Source: Hyphomicrobiales bacterium (GTDB lineage Bacteria; Pseudomonadota; Alphaproteobacteria; Rhizobiales; Phreatobacteraceae). Taken from it: a stretch of DNA of 64,000 nt. The number at the start of each line of letters is the position of its first letter. The first letter of the stretch is position 1. Below are positions 34,485 to 43,476 of this stretch, piece after piece. The notes under the pieces are model-generated. The model saw only the letters and a program-made list of their open reading frames with translations, was not told the origin of the DNA and ran no database searches. The stretch is taken from NCBI GenBank assembly GCA_017304475.1, contig JAFKKV010000012.1, forward strand, positions 186,001 to 250,000. The letters are read 5' to 3'. The position numbers and the translations under genes were made by a program.

Positions 34485-34534
34485 TTAGGTGACGGCTGCC
34501 GGCCACGGCATTGCTGCGGGTTGCATCGGGTTGC
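34485..34534 (-). promoter_or_regulatory. GCAAC-triplet promoter C
   Basis: On the minus strand: GCAAC (34534-34530), GCAAC (34524-34520) and GCAATGCC (34514-34507) at 10-bp steps, then exactly 18 nt and CTAA (34488-34485), about 50 nt before the ATG at 34435. Confidence 0.75.
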
Positions 34535-34598
34535 GGCGGCTTTCCGCGGCGGGTCAGGACCTCTGCGTGCCGCCAGGCCTTCGGGCATGGCCTTTCGC

Positions 34599-35180
34599 CT
34601 AGAGGGGGCTTGCGGAGCCTCCGGCCGAGCCGTGGCCGCTGGTTTCCAGCCGGGGCAGAAGATCCCAGATCGCGCGATTGAGATCGTTGAGCTCGGCGAT
34701 CGCGCGGGCGAGCTGCCGGATGCGCGCCTCATCGAAGGGATGGCGAACGCCGAAGCGCATGCGGCTGCGCGATTCCTCGATCTTCATCGTCTGGGTCGCG
34801 GTGATCATGCCGTGCTCGTCGACCACGAAGATGCAATGGGTCAGCTCGTTGCGCAGGCGCGTCAACCTGGCGAAGGCCTCGACGATCCGGCCGACCTCGC
34901 GCCGGAGCAGGGGATCGCCGACATGCACTTTGGCCAGCCGGGTCACCAGGTCGAGACGGGCGCGGGTGGTGTTGAGCGTGGCGAAGACGATGGCGGCGGA
35001 AATGTCGTCGGTGCCGAGCAGCAATCGCACGACATAGATGAACAGGCTCTCGTCATTGCTCCAGCTGAAATTGAGGTCGCCGATCAGCGCCATGATCGTC
35101 TTGCGCCGTTCGGCCGAGGTCACGGCCGCCGCCTCGATGGCTTCGAAATCCGGGCGTTGCGGGAGCGATGACCGAGGCAT
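34599..35180 (-). CDS. Hypothetical protein with HEPN-like R-X4-H motif
   Basis: Predicted protein of 193 residues, cytoplasmic and mainly helical. The stretch LTRLRNELTHCIFVVD contains R110-N111-x3-H115, the R-N-x3-H form of the HEPN ribonuclease motif, preceded by a long helical region (LVTRLAKVHVGDPLLRREVGRIVEAFARL) as in HEPN folds. HEPN proteins often cut RNA in toxin-antitoxin, abortive-infection or stress responses. No antitoxin partner is obvious; the nearest neighbour upstream is the zinc-ribbon protein. ATG at 35180. The HEPN reading rests on one short motif. Confidence 0.6.
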   Translation of the reverse strand: MPRSSLPQRPDFEAIEAAAVTSAERRKTIMALIGDLNFSWSNDESLFIYVVRLLLGTDDISAAIVFATLNTTRARLDLVTRLAKVHVGDPLLRREVGRIVEAFARLTRLRNELTHCIFVVDEHGMITATQTMKIEESRSRMRFGVRHPFDEARIRQLARAIAELNDLNRAIWDLLPRLETSGHGSAGGSASPL

Positions 35181-35354
35181 CAACCTGACCTGGCGTCGAG
35201 AGACGGATGGTCCGCCCGAGCCGTCGGGGCGGCCGATATCCGGGGGGAGTGGCGTTGTCCGGGACGGTGTCTTAAGGGGCGTCCCCGGCCGGCGGAGGGG
35301 CGATCCGCAAAGGGAAGACCCGGCCGGCGCCGAAACGCCGGACCATGGCCCGGC

Positions 35355-36017
35355 CTATTTGTCGGCGCGCATGAACAGGTCGAACTGACCCTGCAGGTCA
35401 AGGCTGCCGAGAGGCCCGTGGTCCGGGCGTTCGCCATTGCGGGGACTGAAGGCCAATAGCCGGACAATGGCGCTCTCGAAACGTTCGACCAGATCGGCGT
35501 CGTCGAAGATTTCGGAGGCGATGCGCAGGTTCTCGATGCGCTGCTGCGCGACGGTGCGCTTGCGCTGGCCGTCCGGGGCCTCGGGAACCGCGGGCCAGCG
35601 GATCGGCGGGCCGGCGTTGCCGTCCCTGGCATCGCGTTCCGGGCAGATCAGGTCCCAGCCGACGGCGTGGACGATCTTGCGCTTCAGGCTCCAGGCCGAC
35701 ATCAGCGAGACGTGCAGCAGCCGCTCCAGATTGTGGGCGCCGAGCCGGCCGCGCGAAGCGACCGTCAGATAGAGCGCCTGCAGCCAGATATGCAGCGGGA
35801 TATGGCTGCCTTCGAAAATCGTGCCGGCGCGCAGCGAGAACGACTTGCGGCAGGAATAGCACTTGAAGGTGGATTTGCGGGTCGACTTGCCCTCGAGGCG
35901 TCCGATTCTCTTGGTTTCCCCGCAATGCGGGCAATTCAGGTTTTCGGCGCCGAGGCAGTTTTCCAGAAACCGGCAGGCGGCGTCTTCATCTTGCATGTCG
36001 TCGAGATTGATCGGCAT
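35355..36017 (-). CDS. Zinc-ribbon protein derived from an IS1595-type transposase N-terminus
   Basis: Predicted protein of 220 residues. A zinc ribbon with Cys29-Cys32 (NCPHC) and Cys53-Cys56 (KCYSC) is followed by RKSFSLRAGTIFEGSHIPLHIWLQALYL, the typical start of IS1595/ISXO2-family transposases. The DDE catalytic domain that should follow is absent; the remaining 110 residues are unlike a transposase and end DLFMRADK. It may be a domesticated DNA-binding protein rather than a remnant, as the frame is intact and the ATG at 36017 has a GGGG-rich leader. An in-frame GTG at 36029 is an alternative. No terminal inverted repeats were found around it. Confidence 0.7.
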   Translation of the reverse strand: MPINLDDMQDEDAACRFLENCLGAENLNCPHCGETKRIGRLEGKSTRKSTFKCYSCRKSFSLRAGTIFEGSHIPLHIWLQALYLTVASRGRLGAHNLERLLHVSLMSAWSLKRKIVHAVGWDLICPERDARDGNAGPPIRWPAVPEAPDGQRKRTVAQQRIENLRIASEIFDDADLVERFESAIVRLLAFSPRNGERPDHGPLGSLDLQGQFDLFMRADK

Positions 36018-37336
36018 TACGATCCCCACCCCAATTGGAGATGATATCCAGACATGACCGCGATGCTCCAGGGGTGCTCGAACTCGACCACATCAAGGCT
36101 GCAGCGCGGGGCATCACCGGTCACGGACGGGCATCGGAACTCGCCGGGGCAGGTGAAACCGGCGAGGACCTGATTGCCGAAGCGATCACGTCTGCCGGCT
36201 TTGGGAGTTGTAGAAAAGTGTGCGGAAAAAACAGATCACGCGACGCCAAAGCGAACCCTTGGCGCCGGACGGATCTGGCCATGCTCCGAGGTCGATCGTG
36301 TCCAGCCTCGTGCCCGGCTGTCGCTTCCGATCACCTCGCAACGTCGAGCGCTGTGCCCGGCTCGCCGCGTCTTTCCTGGATTCTTTCGACCTGGTGCTTC
36401 GATGGGCCCGGCCGCAGAACCTCTCTGGTAACCCGCCGCCCGCAGTTCAGCGCGACAGGGGGAATTCCAAGAAGGTAGGTATCATGGTGCCTCAATCTCA
36501 GTTCTAATACATGATGATGACAGCGAGGTCCATATTTTTGCCGTGGGGTGACGCTTATAGGACGCGTTTACACATGCTGGGTTGTGGTTCGGATATGCCC
36601 CGCCCGGACCTTGGTGCCGATTATAGAACTTGACGAAAATGACCGCGGCCACCCATCATTCGGTCCCTCGGCAGACAGGCCGATTTCGCCGCTTCCGGTC
36701 CGAAATTGCGCGCTTGTTCTGACGGCTGACGCCGGCGTGCTTCGGCGGCGGCCGAAGCTCGGACCCGGGCTCCGAGACGGAGCGTGTCGAGACCAAGGAG
36801 AGTGCCATGTCCTGGGCTCGGTTCATCGGCGCGGCCGGATAGTCGGCCCCCATCGAGGCCGGTGGCCCCGCTGCCGGATGTGCTCTCGACATTCACGCCA
36901 GATCGGATGCCAGCCATCGTTCCGCCGCCTGTGAGGCACGGGAGCTGGGGCCGGTTGCAATATCCGCATGGGCGTTCAGGTCAGGATTTCCGGCTCGAGC
37001 CGGGTGCTTATCGGGTGAGGTTTTGCGGACCCGATTTTGGCGGGCAATGCGTTCTCCGACGCCCTGTTTCTGTTTGTCGTGAGGTCGCGGCGGATGACAT
37101 CCGGCCGCGGCGACGGCGGAGATTTGCCCGTTCCGTTCAACCCCAGGGAGGTTTCGATGCCCGGCTAGCCAGAAAGACCAGATCGGCAACTCACCTTGTT
37201 CCCAAGGCATTCCATTGCATTGCATGCCTACACGTCGAAATGGGGCACACAGGTCCGATGTGCTTGCGCCGCGACCCAGAAGAGACGCGGTCAGGTTCCG
37301 AGGACCTGGTGTCTCCCTTTCGACGAGGAGATCGGT
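36018..37336. other. 1.3-kb stretch without a confident gene
   Basis: Open frames exist on both strands but none has a recognisable domain, good start region and codon pattern together. The section 36480-36660 is noticeably less GC-rich than its surroundings. The stretch follows the transposase-derived gene, so it may be decayed accessory DNA. Nothing resembling a tRNA or attachment site was recognised. Confidence 0.5.
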
Positions 37337-37756
37337 ATGTCGCTTCACGGTCGCGCTCGTAGCCGGCCCGAGGGCCAGACCCGGCGCCATGAACGCACGG
37401 ATCACGCGCGGCCGGATCGCGAAGCTTGGAAGCGCGGAGTCGAACGGACACAATCGCGGCAGGTGGTCGAGGCCGCGGCCCGAAACGATGCCGCTTGTCA
37501 CGAGGACGCGCGCGCTTCCGGCACGGTGCCGGTCGAGCCCGACGCAACTGACGTCAACCATGCACCTGCCCTCGGCATGGGCGCGGCAGGCGCGGGCGAC
37601 CGGTCGATGACCGGCGGCAGCGGCAAGCGCGCGGAGATCGATCCCGAGGTCCCTGGCCCCTTGCCGGAGCGGGATGCCGCCACGCAGTCCATCGCCATGG
37701 GCTCCAACGTTCAGTTCATCCAGACCCATTCGAGGCCCGCCGGCGACGAGGATTAG
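37337..37756 (+). CDS. Doubtful hypothetical protein, charged and low-complexity
   Basis: 139 residues from an ATG at 37337 that has an excellent GAGGAG ribosome-binding site six nt upstream. Codon third positions are strongly GC, like real genes here. The product is hydrophilic, rich in Arg, Glu, Asp and Gly, with no predicted membrane segment and no family recognised; it is probably disordered. A 382-codon open frame on the opposite strand overlaps it, so one or both may be spurious. Confidence 0.35.
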   Translation: MSLHGRARSRPEGQTRRHERTDHARPDREAWKRGVERTQSRQVVEAAARNDAACHEDARASGTVPVEPDATDVNHAPALGMGAAGAGDRSMTGGSGKRAEIDPEVPGPLPERDAATQSIAMGSNVQFIQTHSRPAGDED

Positions 37757-37995
37757 GGGCAGCAGGCCCTGATCGTTGCAAAGCGGGCACCACAGTCCGG
37801 CCGCGCCGCCTTTGCGGCGTCGCGTGTTTGCCTCTCGCACGACCGACGACACCTCCGCCAACTCCACAGTCGCCGGCCGCGTCGGGCGCCGCCTCTGCCG
37901 TGCCGCGCGACGGTGCGACGGGGGCGGCGACTTCAGCCGGGGCTGCCCGGGTCGGACGGGACCGCGAAGGCCTCGCATCTCCGTCCGGCAAGCCG

Positions 37996-38027
37996 CCTGT
38001 GACGATGTCGTGACATTCTCGTGACAA
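37996..38027 (-). promoter_or_regulatory. Pho-box-like triple repeat upstream of the ABC importer operon
   Basis: GTGAC occurs three times at 11-bp steps on the plus strand (from 37999, 38010 and 38021). Read on the minus strand this is TGTCACG-N4-TGTCACG-N4-CGTCACA: 7-bp units with 4-nt spacers, the architecture of PhoB sites. It lies about 65-95 nt before the binding-protein start at 38091, in reverse orientation to the operon. A TCTAAT at 38042-38047 may be the -10. The remaining gap from 37757 shows nothing else. Confidence 0.5.
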
Positions 38028-38090
38028 GGCCGGCGCGCCATTCTAATCCTAGCGTCAAGGCCCGCCTAAAGGGGCCGCGGAGGCGACGCT

Positions 38091-39137
38091 ATGACGGGAA
38101 TGAAATGGGTTGCCTCGGCGGCGATCGCGCTGGTCTCGGCGCTCGTGACGCCGATGCTCTCGCGCGAAGCGCGCGCGCAAGGCACGCTTAATTTCTATTG
38201 CTCGGTCCAGGTCGAATGGTGCCAGGCGATCGCCACGAATTTCCAGCGCGACACCGGCATCCGCGTCAGCATGACCCAGCGCGGCTCGGGCGAGAACCTC
38301 GCGGCGATCCGCGCCGAGGCGCAGAACCCGCGCGCCGATATCTGGTTCGGCGGCACCGGCGATCCGCATCTGGCGGCGGCCGAGGAAAACCTGACGCAGG
38401 ACTATGAGAGCCCGAACAATGGGCAGCTCCAGCCCTGGGCGCTGACCCAGTGGCGCCAGTCCAACCGGCGCGCCGTCGGCGTCTATGCCGGCGCCATCGG
38501 CTTCGGTTTCAATACCGAATTGCTCGGCCGCAAGAACCTCGCCAGCCCGCGCTGCTGGGCCGACCTGGTCGACCCGCGCTTCAAGGGCGAGGTCCAGCTG
38601 GCCAATCCGAATTCATCGGGCACGTCCTATGTGATCATCGCCACGCTGGTGCAGCTGATGGGCGAGGATCAGGCCTTCGCCTATCTGCGCCAATTGCACC
38701 CGAACGTGAACGCCTATGCGCGCACCGGCACCGGGCCGATCAAGGCGGTGGCGCGCGGCGAGACCGGCGTGTCGCTGTCCTTCGTCCATGACGCCGTGGT
38801 CGAACGCAATGCCGGCTTTCCCGTCGACTATGCGACGCCCTGCGAAGGCACCGGCTTCGAGATCGGCTCCATGTCGATCCTGCGCGGCGCCCGCAACCTC
38901 GCCCAGGCCCGGCGGTTCTATGACTGGGCGCTGACCGCCAATGCCCAGCGGCTCGGTTACGACGCCGGGCGGCAATTGCAGACGCCGTCGAACCGGGAAA
39001 CGCCACTGCCGCCCAATGCTCCCGATCTCGGCCGCATCAAGCTGATCGACTACGACTTCGCCCGCTATGGCCGCTCCGCCGAACGGCGCCGGCTGATCGA
39101 GCGCTGGGATCGTGAGGTCGGCAGCCTGCCGCGCTGA
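38091..39137 (+). CDS. ABC transporter substrate-binding protein, iron(III)/phosphonate type (copy 1)
   Basis: Predicted protein of 348 residues. Signal peptide ends at AREARA, before QGTLNFYCS. The mature sequence (WCQAIATNFQRDTGIRVSM, NPRADIWFGGTGDPHLAAAEE, AGAIGFGFNTELL, NPNSSGTSY) belongs to the AfuA/FbpA and 2-aminoethylphosphonate-binding group of periplasmic proteins. GGAGG precedes the ATG at 38091. First gene of a four-gene importer operon. Substrate could be ferric iron, an organic phosphonate or a similar anion; the Pho-box-like element favours a phosphorus compound, but this is inference. Confidence 0.9.
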   Translation: MTGMKWVASAAIALVSALVTPMLSREARAQGTLNFYCSVQVEWCQAIATNFQRDTGIRVSMTQRGSGENLAAIRAEAQNPRADIWFGGTGDPHLAAAEENLTQDYESPNNGQLQPWALTQWRQSNRRAVGVYAGAIGFGFNTELLGRKNLASPRCWADLVDPRFKGEVQLANPNSSGTSYVIIATLVQLMGEDQAFAYLRQLHPNVNAYARTGTGPIKAVARGETGVSLSFVHDAVVERNAGFPVDYATPCEGTGFEIGSMSILRGARNLAQARRFYDWALTANAQRLGYDAGRQLQTPSNRETPLPPNAPDLGRIKLIDYDFARYGRSAERRRLIERWDREVGSLPR

Positions 39138-39170
39138 ACCCCGTTTCGCTTTTCCGACAAAGGCTTTCCC

Positions 39171-40196
39171 ATGCTGCTTCGATCGATCCTCGGCGTCGCG
39201 ATGGCGCTGGTCTGCGGGCAAGCGATGCCCGCACGGGCCCAGGGCCAGCTGAACATGCTCTGCGCGCCGCAGGCCGACTGGTGCGAGGCGATCGCCACGG
39301 CGTTTCAGCGCGAGACCGGCATCCGGGTCAACATGACGCGCAAGTCGACCGGCGAGATCCTGGCGCAGGTGCGGGCGGAAGCGCAGAACCCGCGCACCGA
39401 TGTCTGGTTCGGCGGCTCGGCCGAGCTGCATTTCGCGGCGGCGGAAGAAAACCTGCTGCAGGCCTATACCTCGCCCAACATGGCCGAGCTGCATCCCTGG
39501 GCGCAGCGCGTTCACGCGCAGTCCAACGGGCGCTGCGTCGGGGTGTCCTCGGGCGCCATCGGGATCGCCGCCAATACCGAGCTGCAGACGCGCAAGAACC
39601 TGCCGGTGGCGCAGAGCTGGGCCGACCTCCTGAAGCCGGACTATCGCGGCGAGATCCAGTTGCCCAATCCGAATTCGTCGGGCACGGCCTACACCATCAT
39701 CGCCGGCCTGGTTCAGCTCTGGGACGAGGACCGCGCCTTCGACTACCTGCGCCGGCTGCATGCCAATGTGAACGCCTATACCCGCTCGGGGGCTGCCCCG
39801 ATCCAGGCGGTGGCGCGTGGCGAGACCGGGCTTGCCGTGACCTTCAACATGGAGGCGCAATCGGTGATCCAGGCAGGCTTCCCGGTCGCCGTCACCTATC
39901 CGGCGGAAGGCACCAGCTACGAGGTCGCGTGTCTCTCGATCATCCGCGGCGCCCGCAATGTCGCCGCCGCCCGGCGCTTCTACGACTGGTACCTGACGCC
40001 CGCCGCCATGGATATCGCGCCCAAGGCCAATCAGTGGCATGTGCCGGCCCATCGCGGCGCCACTCCGGATCCGCGCGTGCCCGACATGAGCAAGATCAAG
40101 CTCATCGACTATGACATCGCCACCTATGGCGCGAGCCAGATGCGGCGGCGGCTGATCGACCGCTGGGACCGCGAGATCGGCTCGCTGCCGCGGTGA
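39171..40196 (+). CDS. ABC transporter substrate-binding protein, iron(III)/phosphonate type (copy 2)
   Basis: Predicted protein of 341 residues, a tandem paralogue of the preceding gene (shared WCEAIATAFQRETGIRVNM, NPRTDVWFGGSAELHFAAAEEN, NPNSSGTAY, and the ending WDREIGSLPR). Signal peptide cleaved after PARAQG or close by. Starts 33 nt after copy 1. Two binding proteins feeding one transporter probably widen its ligand range. Start ATG at 39171. Confidence 0.9.
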   Translation: MLLRSILGVAMALVCGQAMPARAQGQLNMLCAPQADWCEAIATAFQRETGIRVNMTRKSTGEILAQVRAEAQNPRTDVWFGGSAELHFAAAEENLLQAYTSPNMAELHPWAQRVHAQSNGRCVGVSSGAIGIAANTELQTRKNLPVAQSWADLLKPDYRGEIQLPNPNSSGTAYTIIAGLVQLWDEDRAFDYLRRLHANVNAYTRSGAAPIQAVARGETGLAVTFNMEAQSVIQAGFPVAVTYPAEGTSYEVACLSIIRGARNVAAARRFYDWYLTPAAMDIAPKANQWHVPAHRGATPDPRVPDMSKIKLIDYDIATYGASQMRRRLIDRWDREIGSLPR

Positions 40197-40207
40197 GGGC
40201 CGGGCCG

Positions 40208-42412
40208 ATGTTCGCGCGGACTTCACTGCCGGTCTGGCTGATCGCCGCGCTCGGCACGCTGGTGCTGCCCTGGCACATGCAGCAATCCGGGCTGGAGCTT
40301 TCCGGCATCCTCGGGCTCGGCCAGTCCGACCCGGAAGCGGCCTCCGCCCTGTGGCAGGCGCTGGCGCACCGGCGCTTCTGGTTCTGGCCGGTCGTCGCGG
40401 CGCTGATCCTCGCCTTGCCGGGTTGCTGGCCGGGGCTGCCGCGCGATCGCCGGGCGGTGCTGCTGCTTGCCGGCGGCGGTTTCGGGCTCGCGACCATCGG
40501 CCTGCAGGGCCTTGCCATCGGCATCCAGGGCTGGTCCTGGCCGTGGCTCGCGGCCCTGTTCGGCGCGCTCGACGACCGCCAATTCGGCATCGGCCTCGGC
40601 GGCACGCTCGCGGTCATCGGCTTCCTCGTGCTGTTCACCGACGGGCTGGCGCTGAAGGGCCTGTTCCGTGGCGACCGTTTCATCGCCGGCACGGTCGGTC
40701 TGCTGGTCCTGTCGATCGCCGTCTTCACCGCTTGGCCGGTCGGCAATATTCTCGGGCAGATGTTCGTGCCGCGCGGCGATCTCGGCATTGCCGCGTCCTT
40801 TGCCGACCGGCTTTTCGACGGCAAGATCTGGGGCCTCGGCTGCGTCACCCGCGGCGCCAATTGCGGGGTGTTCTGGAACACGCTGACGCTGGCCGTCGCG
40901 ACCGCCAGCGCGGCAACGGTTCTCGGCCTCTGCTTCGCGCTGATCGTCACGCGCTCGCGCTTTCCCGGACGGCGGGCCATGCGTCTTCTGACCGTCCTGC
41001 CGATCATCACGCCGCCTTTCGTCATCGGCCTCGGCCTGATCCTGATCTTCGGCCGGTCGGGTGTGCTCAACCAGTTGGTCGAGGCGGTCAGCGGGCTGCA
41101 GCTCGGCCGCTGGATCTATGGCTTCAACGGCGTCTGGCTCGCCCAGGTCTTTTCGTTCACGCCGACCGCCTTCCTGGTGCTGATCGGCGTGGTCGAGGGC
41201 ATTTCGCCGAGCATGGAAGAGGCCTCGCAGACGCTGCGCGCCAGCCCGATGCGCACGTTCAGGACGGTGACCTTGCCCTTGATGCTGCCGGGCCTCGCCA
41301 ATGCCTGGCTGGTGGTCTTCGTCGAGAGCCTCGCCGATTTCGGCAATCCGATCGTGCTCGGCGGCTCCTTCGGCGTGCTGTCGACCGAGATCTTCTTCGC
41401 GGTGGTCGGCGCCCAGCAGGATTTCGGCCGCGCCGCGGTGCTCGCCAGCATCATGCTGGTCATGGCGCTCATGGCCTTCATGCTGCAGCGGTTCATCGTC
41501 GGCACACGGTCCTATGTGTCGCTGACCGGCAAGGGCGATACCGGCCTGCCGACGCCGCTGCCGGCGCCGGTCAGGCGCGTCGCCTTCGCCATCGCTGTGC
41601 CCTGGGCTGTGCTGACGCTGACGGTCTATGGCATGGCGCTGGCCGGTGCCTTCGTGAAGGTCTGGGGCCGCGACTGGACGCTGACGCTCGACCATTTCCG
41701 CCGTGCCTTCGCGGTCGAATGGGCGCGCGACGGCACCATCCTGCTCGCCGGCGGCGCCTGGCATTCGCTCGGCACCACGATCGGGCTCGCGGCGATCGCG
41801 GCGCCGATCACCGCCAGCCTCGGCCTGCTCGCCGCCTGGGTGCTGAGCCGGCAGCGTTTCGCCGGCCGCACGGCGCTGGAATTCGCGCTGATGCTGACCT
41901 TCGCGGTGCCGGGCACGGTGATCGGCGTCGCCTATATCCTGACCTTCAACGTGCCGCCGCTGGAGATCACCGGCACCGCGACGATCCTGGTCGCCTGTTT
42001 CGTCTTCCGCAATCTGCCTGTTGGCGTGCGCTCCGGCGTCGCCGCGATGAGCCAGCTCGACAGGTCGCTCGACGAGGCCGCCGTCACGCTGCGCGCCTCG
42101 ACCTTCCGGACGCTGCGCACCGTCGTGCTGCCGCTGATGAAGCCGGCTATCGTCACGGCGCTGGTCTATGCTTTCGTCCGCGCCATGACGACGGTCTCGG
42201 CGGTCATCTTCCTGGTTTCGGCGGAATATGAAATGGCGACCGTGTTCATCATCAACCGGGTGATCAATGGCGATTATGGCCTCGCCATCGCCTATTGCGC
42301 CGTGCTGATCGTGCTCATGATGGCGGCGGTCGGGATCATTCAACTGCTTGTCGGCAACAGGAAGCTCGGACGGCGTGGCGCCGCGCCGGTGGCTGTCGGA
42401 GGTCGGGCGTGA
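40208..42412 (+). CDS. ABC transporter permease, fused double-domain type (AfuB/PhnUV-like)
   Basis: Predicted protein of 734 residues with about a dozen or more membrane helices and two copies of the inner-membrane component signature: EEASQTLRASPMRTFRTVTLPLMLPG and DEAAVTLRASTFRTLRTVVLPLMKPA. Both transport domains are thus in one chain, as in iron(III) and phosphonate importers. The ATG at 40208 follows GAGGG; a GTG at 40193 overlapping the previous stop is possible. The ATPase gene overlaps its end by 4 nt. Confidence 0.92.
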   Translation: MFARTSLPVWLIAALGTLVLPWHMQQSGLELSGILGLGQSDPEAASALWQALAHRRFWFWPVVAALILALPGCWPGLPRDRRAVLLLAGGGFGLATIGLQGLAIGIQGWSWPWLAALFGALDDRQFGIGLGGTLAVIGFLVLFTDGLALKGLFRGDRFIAGTVGLLVLSIAVFTAWPVGNILGQMFVPRGDLGIAASFADRLFDGKIWGLGCVTRGANCGVFWNTLTLAVATASAATVLGLCFALIVTRSRFPGRRAMRLLTVLPIITPPFVIGLGLILIFGRSGVLNQLVEAVSGLQLGRWIYGFNGVWLAQVFSFTPTAFLVLIGVVEGISPSMEEASQTLRASPMRTFRTVTLPLMLPGLANAWLVVFVESLADFGNPIVLGGSFGVLSTEIFFAVVGAQQDFGRAAVLASIMLVMALMAFMLQRFIVGTRSYVSLTGKGDTGLPTPLPAPVRRVAFAIAVPWAVLTLTVYGMALAGAFVKVWGRDWTLTLDHFRRAFAVEWARDGTILLAGGAWHSLGTTIGLAAIAAPITASLGLLAAWVLSRQRFAGRTALEFALMLTFAVPGTVIGVAYILTFNVPPLEITGTATILVACFVFRNLPVGVRSGVAAMSQLDRSLDEAAVTLRASTFRTLRTVVLPLMKPAIVTALVYAFVRAMTTVSAVIFLVSAEYEMATVFIINRVINGDYGLAIAYCAVLIVLMMAAVGIIQLLVGNRKLGRRGAAPVAVGGRA

Positions 42413-43470
42413 CGAACAAGACGGGCGCCGAAGTTCGCCTTCAGGGCATCGCCAAGCGATATGGCCAGGTCACCGCGGTCAAGCCGCTCGACCTGGTCAT
42501 TCAAGGGGGCACGCTTGTCACGCTGCTCGGCCCTTCGGGTTGCGGCAAGACCACCTTGCTCAGGATGATCGCCGGGCTCGAACAGTCCTCCGAGGGCAAA
42601 TTGTTCATCGGCGGCAAGGATGTGACGCTGCTTTCGGCTGGCGAGCGCAACGTCTCGATGGTGTTCCAGAGCTATGCGCTGTTTCCGCATATGACCGTGC
42701 GCGACAATGTCGCCTATGGGCTGATCTCGTCGGGAATGGGCAAGCGCGACGCCCATGCCCGCGCCGAGCTGACGCTGGAGACGGTCGGCCTGAAGGGTTT
42801 CGGCAGCCGCCTGCCCTCGGAAATGTCGGGTGGCCAGCAGCAGCGGGTGGCGGTTGCCCGTGCCCTGGTGCTCGAACCCGACGTGCTGCTGTTCGACGAA
42901 CCCCTGTCCAATCTCGATGCGCGCCTGCGCCGCTCGATGCGCGAGGAGATCCGGGCGCTGCAGCAGCGCCTCGGCCTGACCGTCGTCTATGTCACCCACG
43001 ACCAGTCGGAGGCGCTCGCCGTGTCCGACACCATCGTGGTCATGCGCAATGCCGAGATCGCCCAGGCCGGCAGTCCGGCACGGCTCTATGCCATGCCCGA
43101 CAATGTCTTCGTCGCGACTTTCATGGGCGAGGCCAATGCGGTGAAGGGCCGGATCGAGGCGATATCGGGTGACGTGGCGATCGTCGCCCTCGACGATGTC
43201 AGGCTGACTTTGCCGCATCGCGGCCTGTCGCCGGGACCGGTCGACGTGGTGATCCGGCCGGAGGCGATCAGCCTCGGCGAGCCGGGTCAGGCCGGGCTTG
43301 CCGCCACCGTCGCGCGCGCCACCTATATGGGCTCGCACATGGAATATCACCTGGCGACGCCGCTCGGCGATCTCTTCGCCACCTGTCACGACCATCAGGC
43401 GGCGCGCGATGTCGGCGCCAAGGTGACTGTCCGCCTGGCGCCCGAAGGCGTGATCGCGGTCAGGCCGTGA
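42409..43470 (+). CDS. ABC transporter ATP-binding protein (AfuC/PotA type)
   Basis: Predicted protein of 353 residues. Walker A GPSGCGKTT, Q-loop VFQSYALFPHMTV, signature MSGGQQQRVAVARAL, Walker B VLLFDEPLSNLDA, H-loop YVTHDQSEA, and a C-terminal TOBE-like regulatory part. Starts with GTG in a 4-nt overlap with the permease stop, with GGAGGT upstream. Powers uptake by the two-binding-protein importer. Confidence 0.94.
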   Translation: MTNKTGAEVRLQGIAKRYGQVTAVKPLDLVIQGGTLVTLLGPSGCGKTTLLRMIAGLEQSSEGKLFIGGKDVTLLSAGERNVSMVFQSYALFPHMTVRDNVAYGLISSGMGKRDAHARAELTLETVGLKGFGSRLPSEMSGGQQQRVAVARALVLEPDVLLFDEPLSNLDARLRRSMREEIRALQQRLGLTVVYVTHDQSEALAVSDTIVVMRNAEIAQAGSPARLYAMPDNVFVATFMGEANAVKGRIEAISGDVAIVALDDVRLTLPHRGLSPGPVDVVIRPEAISLGEPGQAGLAATVARATYMGSHMEYHLATPLGDLFATCHDHQAARDVGAKVTVRLAPEGVIAVRP

Positions 43471-43476
43471 CGATTT

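Noticed and set aside
35355..36017. Intact IS1595-family insertion sequence
   Set aside because: Only the zinc-ribbon N-terminus is present; no DDE domain, terminal inverted repeats or target duplication were seen.
36893..38041. A 382-codon minus-strand frame in the gene-poor patch
   Set aside because: Long frames without stops arise by chance at this GC content; no domain, no good start site, and it crosses the Pho-box-like promoter region.
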